A stretch of DNA of 64,000 nucleotides, from positions 67,028,176 through 67,092,175 of the forward strand of contig NC_054701.1 in NCBI RefSeq assembly GCF_016097555.1, given 5' to 3'. The stretch's first letter is position 1, and each line of letters starts with the position of its first letter. This DNA is from Gigantopelta aegis. Lineage: Eukaryota > Mollusca > Gastropoda > Neomphalida > Peltospiridae. Below, one piece after another: positions 57,023 to 64,000 of the stretch. The translations under genes were made by a program, and so were the position numbers. The notes under the pieces are model-generated. The model was not told where the DNA came from, searched no databases, and was given only the letters and a program-made list of their open reading frames with translations.

Positions 57023-57217
57023 CAGGGCTAGCTCAATCTGCCACTCGCCAAATTCGCCAATTGCTAATTTTAGGATCAATTGACAAATTTTATTTTCATT
57101 TGGCGAAAAAATTCCATGTAATACACGTAATTGGTGTTTTGTTGGAAAATAGCTCTGGATTTTTTAATTGTTTTATATAATATGGCGAAATGTTTTGCTC
57201 ACCCAGAGCTAGCCCTA
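57023..57217. mobile_element. MITE with CAGGGCTAGCTC ends, rabphilin intron
   Basis: Left CAGGGCTAGCTCAATCTGCC, right CACCCAGAGCTAGCCCT. Same orientation as 35528-35721. Confidence 0.84.
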
Positions 57218-57659
57218 TATTTTAAAAGAGTTCTGGAATTTTTTTAATGACAGTAATTAAGTAAACAGATTTAAAAAACCCAAAACAAACAAGAAACAGT
57301 TATTGTTTTTTTAGTTTGTCATTTTGAGTTAATTCCCCAGGATCAAACTTAAAAGACTGTCCTGAGTTTGTTGCCATTGTCAAGATGTTGCCAACTAACA
57401 GAGACGTTTTAGTTACTACAATTGCATGTTTCATATTGCATATTTCTGAACCTTAACATATTTGCATACAATTGCATATTTCTGCATAAAATATCACTGG
57501 TTACATATGAAATGTGTTTTTGGTCATCCTTGTGTTTGCACTAGGTCAAAGTTTATTTTATTTCCTAATATATATTTTATATGTATGAAATGATTGGGAA
57601 ACCAAATCCAGTTTGGACTACTTACAAACAGGATAACCAGAAACTCATTGTATATACAG

Positions 57660-57968
57660 TAAGAAAGGAAATGTTTTATTTAACAATGCACTCAACATAT
57701 TTTATTTAAGGTTATATGGCATCAGACATTGGTTAAGGATCACACAGATTTTGAGACAGGAAAGCCGCTGTCGCCACTTCATGGGCTACTCTTTTTCGAT
57801 AAGCAGCAAGGGATCTTTTATATACACCATCCCACAGACAGGGTAGCACATATTATGGCTTTTGATATACCAGTTGTGGTGCACTGGCTGGAGCGAGAAA
57901 TAGCCCAATGGGCCCACCGACGGGGATCAATCCCACACCGACCACACATCGAGCGAGCGCTGTACCAC
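57660..57968 (-). mobile_element. SINE S1 (tail a), full length
   Basis: Tail a is GTGTTGAGTGCRTCGTTAAA-TAAAACATTTCC. The flanks repeat GGATRACCAGAAACTCATTG through TATACAG (about 29 bp) at 57631 and 57970. Confidence 0.88.
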
Positions 57969-57971
57969 TGG

Positions 57972-60615
57972 GATGACCAGAAACTCATTGTGTATACAGA
58001 CACCAATATTCTAAACAAGATGTGTAATTTAAGTTGTTACATGTAGTCAGAACTCACCAGAAACTCATTGTGTATACAGACACCAATATTCTAAACAAGA
58101 TGTGTAATTTGAGTTGTTACATGTAGTCAGAACTCACCAGAAACTCATTGTGTATACAGACACCAATATTCTAAACAAGATGTGTAATTTGAGTTGTTAC
58201 ATGTAGTCAGAACACACCAGAAACTCATTGTGTATACAGACACCAATATTCTAAACAAGATGTGTAATTTGAGTTGTTACATGTAGTCAGAACACACCAG
58301 AAACTCATTGTGTATACAGACACCAATATTCTAAACAAGATGTGTAATTTGAGTTGTTACCTGTAGTCAGAACTCACCAGAAACTCATTGTGTATACAGA
58401 CACCAATATTCTAAACAAGATGTGTAATTTGAGTTGTTACCTGTAGTCAGAACTCACCAGAAACTCATTGTGTATACAGACACCAATATTCTAAACAAGA
58501 TGTGTAATTTGAGTTGTTACCTGTAGTCAGAACTCACCAGAAACTCATTGTGTATACAGACACCAATATTCTAAACAAGATGTGTAATTTGAGTTGTTAC
58601 CTGTAGTCAGAACTCACCAGAAACTCATTGTGTATACAGACACCAATATTCTAAACAAGATGTGTAATTTGAGTTGTTACATGTAGTCAGAACTCACCAG
58701 AAACTCATTGTGTATACAGACACCAATATTCTAAACAAGATGTGTAATTTGAGTTGTTACATGTAGTCAGAACTCACCAGAAACTCATTGTGTATACAGA
58801 CACCAATATTCTAAACAAGATGTGTAATTTGAGTTGTTACCTGTAGTCAGAACTCACCAGAAACTCATTGTGTATACAGACACCAATATTCTAAACAAGA
58901 TGTGTAATTTGAGTTGTTACATGTAGTCAGAACTCACCAGAAACTCATTGTGTATACAGACACCAATATTCTAAACAAGATGTGTAATTTGAGTTGTTAC
59001 ATGTAGTCAGAACTCACCAGAAACTCATTGTGTATACAGACACCAATATTCTAAACAAGATGTGTAATTTGAGTTGTTACATGTAGTCAGAACTCACCAG
59101 AAACTCATTGTGTATACAGACACCAATATTCTAAACAAGATGTGTAATTTGAGTTGTTACATGTAGTCAGAACACATCAGAAACTCATTGTGTATACAGA
59201 CACCAATATTCTAAAAAGATGTGTAATTTGAGTTGTTACATGTAGTCAGAACTCACCAGAAACTCATTGTGTATAAAGACACCAATATTCTAAACAAGAT
59301 GTGTAATTTGAGTTGTTACATGTAGTCAGAACTCACCAGAAACTCATTGTGTATACAGACACCAATATTCTAAACAAGATGTGTAATTTGAGTTGTTACC
59401 TGTAGTCAGAACACACAAGAAACTCATTGTGTATACAGACACCAATATTTTAAACAAGATGTGTAATTTGAGTTGTTACCTGTAGTCAGAACTCACCAGA
59501 AACTCATTGTGTATACAGACACCAATATTCTAAACAAGATGTGTAATTTGAGTTGTTACCTGTAGTCAGAACACACCAGAAACTCATTGTGTATACAGAC
59601 ACCAATATTTTAAACAAGATGTGTAATTTGAGTTGTTACCTGTAGTCAGAACACACAAGAAACTCATTGTGTATACAGACACCAATATTTTAAACAAGAT
59701 GTGTAATTTGAGTTGTTACCTGTAGTCAGAACACACCAGAAACTCATTGTGTATACAGACACCAATATTTTAAACAAGATGTGTAATTTGAGTTGTTACA
59801 TGTAGTCAGAACTCACCAGAAACTCATTGTGTATACAGACACCAATATTCTAAACAAGATGTGTAATTTGAGTTGTTACATGTAGTCAGAACTCACCAGA
59901 AACTCATTGTGTATACAGACACCAATATTCTAAACAAGATGTGTAATTTGAGTTGTTACATGTAGTCAGAACTCACCAGAAACTCATTGTGTATACAGAC
60001 ACCAATATTTTAAACAAGATGTGTAATTTGAGTTGTTACATGTAGTCAGAACACACCAGAAACTCATTGTGTATACAGACACCAATATTCTAAACAAGAT
60101 GTGTAATTTGAGTTGTTACATGTAGTCAGAACTCACCAGAAACTCATTGTGTATACAGACACCAATATTTTAAACAAGATGTGTAATTTGAGTTGTTACA
60201 TGTAGTCAGAACTCACCAGAAACTCATTGTGTATACAGACACCAATATTCTAAACAAGATGTGTAATTTGAGTTGTTACATGTAGTCAGAACTCACCAGA
60301 AACTCATTGTGTATACAGACACCAATATTTTAAACAAGATGTGTAATTTGAGTTGTTACATGTAGTCAGAACTCACCAGAAACTCATTGTGTATACAGAC
60401 ACCAATATTCTAAACAAGATGTGTAATTTGAGTTGTTACATGTAGTCAGAACTCACCAGAAACTCATTGTGTATACAGACACCAATATTCTAAACAAGAT
60501 GTGTAATTTGAGTTGTTACATGTAGTCAGAACACATCAGAAACTCATTGTGTATACAGACACCAATATTCTAAACAAGATGTGTAATTTGAGTTGTTACA
60601 TGTAGTCAGAACACA
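57972..60615. repeat. 80-bp tandem repeat, about 33 copies
   Basis: Unit begins AAACTCATTGTGTATACAGA and ends ATGTAGTCAGAACTCACCAG. Copies are almost identical. Variants are ACATGTAG/ACCTGTAG, ACTCACC/ACACACC and ATTCTAA/ATTTTAA; the last clusters after about 59440. One unit has a 1-bp deletion near 59213. Lies in the rabphilin intron upstream of exon 56291-56093. Confidence 0.96.
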
Positions 60616-60621
60616 CTACAT

Positions 60622-61018
60622 TGGCAGGGTAAGACGTAGCCCAGTGGTAAAGCACTCGCTTGATACACGGTTGGTCTGGGATCGATCCCCGTCAGTGAAC
60701 CCAGTGGGCTATTTCTCACTCTAGCCAAAACAAACTTTAACTTTATAGACGGGTTTTTTTTCCTATATAAGTAAACAGTTCTCATTTCCACCAGTGCACC
60801 ACTACTGGTACATCAAAGGCCATGGTGTGTGCTATCCTGTCTATGGGATGGTGCATATAAAACATCCCTTTCTGCTAATCGAAAAGAGTAGCCCATAAAG
60901 TGGCGACAGCTGGTTTCATGTCTCAATATCTGTGTGGTCTTTAACCATATGCCCAACACCACATAACCGTAAATAAAATGTGTTGAGTGCATCGTTAAAT
61001 AAAACATTTCCTTCCTTC
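60622..61018 (+). mobile_element. SINE S1 (tail a) with about 70-bp internal insertion
   Basis: Head GACGTAGCCCAGTGGTAAAG. A foreign stretch, including CAAAACAAACTTTAACTTTA, interrupts the core near 60725-60790. CAYTGGCAG flanks both ends and is part of the T1' right end. Confidence 0.85.
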
Positions 61019-61346
61019 CTTCCTTCCACTGGCAGCAAACTTAGGACAGACTCTTTAATGGTGGCACTATAATGACACCTGCCACAGCTGCATTATGAAC
61101 TGCTCAGGGTCAGGGGTTTTACCATGGCAGTTTTTAAAAAATGCCACTGAATAAAAACATTTGTAACTTAGATTTATCACTGTATTAATCTGTTGAAATG
61201 ATACCATCAGCTCATCAGTGCAAAATGCAAGATTCATGATAGAATGGCATAAATCGATGACAACAATACAGAAAGTTTACAATATAAAGTTTTCTTATTA
61301 TAGAGTTTCATCAGTTGTAGTTGGCAGGGCTTAGTAGACTGGTATT

Positions 61347-61663
61347 AAGGAAGGAAGGAAATATTTTATTTAACGACGCATTCAACACATTTTATGTATG
61401 GTTATATGGAGTTGGACATATGTTTAAGGACCACACAGATATTGAGAAAGGAAGCCTGCTGTCGCCACTTCATGGACTACTCTTTTCAATTAACAGCAAG
61501 GGATCTTTTATATGCACCATCCCACTGACAGAATAACACATACCACGGCCTTTGGTATACCAGTCATGGTGCACTGGCTGGAGCGAGAAATAGCCCAATG
61601 GGTCCACCGACGGGGATCAATCCTAGACTGACCGCACATCAAGCGAATGCTTTACCACTGGTA
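61347..61663 (-). mobile_element. SINE S1 (tail a), full length
   Basis: Tail GGAAGGAAATATTTTATTTA, head ending AGCGAATGCTTTACCACTGG. TAGACTGGTATTA flanks both sides. Confidence 0.92.
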
Positions 61664-62454
61664 GACTGGTATTAGGTTCACTGTATGTCGTAACGGTGCT
61701 CAGTCTAATTTGTAACCCCAAATTGTGCACCGAGTATAGATAGAATGGATATGTTTGATCATACAACAATCATGCAGTCATGGACAAAGAAAACAAAGCA
61801 CAAATGAACTTCAACATTTTGTTCTGAAAGAATTTTGGAATATCAGCAAGATGTATTCATTTGGCACATCTTTTACAAACATTTTTCAATAAACATTAAC
61901 CTTTTCTTAAGTTATAACTTTATAAAAGTTCAACACAACCAATCAATAAATAAATATGGTAACAACGTAAGTCTATAGAGACTCTGTTTGCTTTTTTCTT
62001 TCTTTTTTATACATGTATATGTCTTTTAAAAAGCTTCAAAAGGAATTTTTCAGAACCTCATTTCCTAAAGGTTATTTACCCACTGATGTTTATTAATAAG
62101 CCGCAAGACTGACCTGAAACTGTCCGTCATTTGAATAAGAAAATACAACACCTTGATATTGTAGAAATTTGCCATTTACAAAGGGATAAAATAATAACCA
62201 TGAAAAAAAAATAATAAAAAAAAAAGGCAGAAAATTGTATAGTCTGCAGACATGAAAACCAATTCAGTATGGTTATTATGAAGAAACCAAAATTACAAAA
62301 GAAGTTAGCAGACCTTAGTGGACCATCAGAATGAGTTTAACAGAACGTTAACGACATTGTGATGATTCCGTCTGTATGAGACTCGACATATTTTTATGTC
62401 ATTATTTTTTAATTTCCTGACAGACAAGATCGATCTCAACAAGTTATGGTTTAA
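61664..62454. other. Rabphilin upstream intron DNA
   Basis: AT-rich, no exon or element recognised. I looked for Cys-rich Rab-binding-domain exons and saw none. Confidence 0.45.
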
Positions 62455-63673
62455 GCCTAAGGCCGGTTGGTGTGGATGTTTTAATCAAATAGAGAAACTG
62501 GTCTGAAATCACACTGGTTAACTCACTGGGTTTAAGGCTGGTAGGTGTGGATGTTTCAATCAAATAGAGAAACTGGTCTGAAATCACACTGGTTAAATCA
62601 CTGGGTTTAAGGCTGGTAGGTGTGGATGTTTCAATCAAATAGAGAAACTGGTCTGAAATCACACTGGTTAAATCACTGGGTTTAAGGCCGGTTGGTGTGG
62701 ATGTTTTAATCAAATAGAGAAATTGGTATGTAATCACACTGGTTACCTCAATGGGTTTTAGGCTGGTAGGTGTGGATGCTTCAATCAAATAGAGAAACTG
62801 GTCTGAAATCACACTGGCTAACTCCCTGGGTTTAACGCTGGTAGGTGTGGATGTTTCAGTCAAATAGAGAAATTGGTCTGAAATCACACTGGATACCTCA
62901 AACGGTTTTAGGCTGGTAGGTGTGGATGCTTCAATCAAATAGAGAAACTGGTCTGAAATCACACTGGTTAACTCACTGGATTTAAGGCAGGTAGGTGTGG
63001 ATGTTTTAATCAAATAGAGAAACTGGTCTGAAATCACACTGGTTAAATCACTGGGTTTAAGGACGGTAGGTGTGGATGTTTTAATCAAATAGAGAAATTA
63101 GTCTGAAATCGCACTGGTTAAATCACTGGGTTTAAGGCCGGTTGGTGTGGATGTTTTAATCAAATAGAGAAATTGGTCTGAAATCACACTGGTTACCTCA
63201 GTGGGTTTTAGGCTGGTAGGTGTGGATGCTTCAATCAAATAGAGAAACTGGTCTGAAATCACAATGGTTAACTCAATGGGTTTAAGGCCGGTGGGTGCGG
63301 ATGCTTCAATCAAATAGGAAAATTGGTCTGAAATCACACTGGTTAACTCACTGGGTTTAAGGCCGGTAGGTGTGGATGCTTCAAACAAATAGAGAAATTG
63401 GTCTGAAATCACACTGGTTAACTCACTGGGTTTCAAGGCCAGTAGATGTGGATACTTCAATCAAATAGAGAAACTGGTTAAATCACTGGGTTTAAGGCAG
63501 ATAGGTGTGGATTCTTTAATCAAATAGAGAAACTGGTCTGAAATCACACTGGTTAACTCACTGGGTTTAAGACTGGTATGTGTGGATGCTTCAATCAAAT
63601 AGAAAAACTGGTCTGAAATCACACTGGTTAACTAACTGGCTTTAAGGCCGGTAGGTGTGGATGCTTCAATCAA
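62455..63673. repeat. 75-bp tandem repeat, about 16 copies
   Basis: Unit GGTGTGGATGTTTCAATCAA, then ATAGAGAAACTGGTCTGAAA and TCACACTGGTTAACTCACTG. One unit is shortened near 63470. A multiple of three, so the minus strand reads a 25-residue repeat (ISDQFLYLIETSTPTSLKPS type) without stops for 214 and 120 residues. Confidence 0.95.
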
Positions 63674-63675
63674 AC

Positions 63676-63867
63676 AGCAAGGGATCTTTTATATGAACCA
63701 TTCCACAGACTGGAGAAGGAAGAAGGAAGGAAATGTTTTATTTGTCAACACACTCAACACATTTTATTTACAGTTACATGGCATCAGACAAATGGTTAAA
63801 GACCACACAGATATGAGAGAGGAAACCCTATGTCACCACTTCATGGGCTACTCTTTTTGATTAGCTG
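63676..63867 (-). mobile_element. SINE S1 fragments at the minisatellite edge
   Basis: A short core piece (CAGCAAGGGATCTTTTATAT) and then an inverted tail-a part (GGAAATGTTTTATTTGTCAA through GGGCTACTCTTTTTGATTAG). Confidence 0.78.
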
Positions 63868-64000
63868 TCTTATTTAGTCATTAGTTCATGTACCAAATTA
63901 ATTATGGCTCTCAAATTCTGTTATTAATTAATTATCAACACACTGGCACAATGTTCCACACACTGGCACAACCATGTCCGTGGTGAAGAAAGTTTAAAGT

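Larger units (their letters stand above)
57349..61058. mobile_element. Composite T1-related MITE (T1') with internal satellite and two SINEs
   Basis: Left end TTAAAAGACTGTCCTGAGTT, right end GGCAGCAAACTTAGGACAGA then CTCTTTAA, giving inverted ends with TTAA. Inside, in order: left T1' body, an inverted S1 SINE (57660-57968), about 33 copies of an 80-bp unit derived from the T1' interior, a forward S1 SINE (60622-61018), and the right end. Confidence 0.85.

Noticed and set aside
57818..58018. Recurring small open frames with WAHWAISRSSQ (also 2202-2399, 53173-53394)
   Set aside because: They are the same reading frame through S1 SINE copies, not genes.
57972..60615. CRISPR-like array
   Set aside because: Units are contiguous 80-bp repeats without unique spacers, in an animal genome.

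Overview
The window is eukaryotic nuclear DNA, most likely from a mollusc (inference). It has multi-exon genes with GT-AG introns and long AT-rich introns. It is dense in tRNA-derived SINEs, short inverted-repeat DNA elements, minisatellites and microsatellites. There are no operons or prokaryotic signals. Nearly all long open frames are microsatellite or SINE artefacts. The real coding DNA is short exons, all on the minus strand, which I assembled by splice site and reading phase.

Positions 1-17.5 kb hold a tandem pair of peroxisomal sarcosine oxidase (PIPOX-like) genes. The upstream copy (copy B, 17467 down to 6744) is complete: eight exons with consistent phases give 390 codons, an N-terminal FAD-binding motif, the conserved flavin-linking Cys motif, and a C-terminal Ser-Arg-Met peroxisomal signal. 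The downstream copy (copy A) shows only exons 1 and 2 (2659-2552 and 483-335) and runs off the left edge. The shared exons are nearly identical, so the duplication is recent.

Positions 17.5-34.3 kb hold no gene that I can support. This stretch contains SINEs, hairpin-type elements, long simple repeats and AT-rich DNA. Part of its right end is probably the 3' UTR of the next gene.

Positions 34.3-56.3 kb hold the 3' part of a rabphilin-3A-like gene: thirteen exons and 494 visible residues. They run from the segment just after the Rab-binding zinc finger, through an acidic/Ser-rich linker, to tandem C2A and C2B domains with their calcium-binding aspartates. The zinc-finger and start exons lie beyond the right edge. 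The introns are crowded with minisatellites.

Positions 56.3-64 kb are upstream intron. They hold a 3.7-kb inverted-repeat element whose interior has been amplified into about 33 copies of an 80-bp unit, and a 75-bp minisatellite of about 16 copies.

The two gene families are not functionally linked: one is peroxisomal amino-acid oxidation, the other vesicle exocytosis. The most unusual content is in the repeats: a satellite grown from inside a transposon, a minisatellite grown from the end of a coding exon, a SINE flanked by 168-bp direct repeats, and modular SINE families that share a core and tails.
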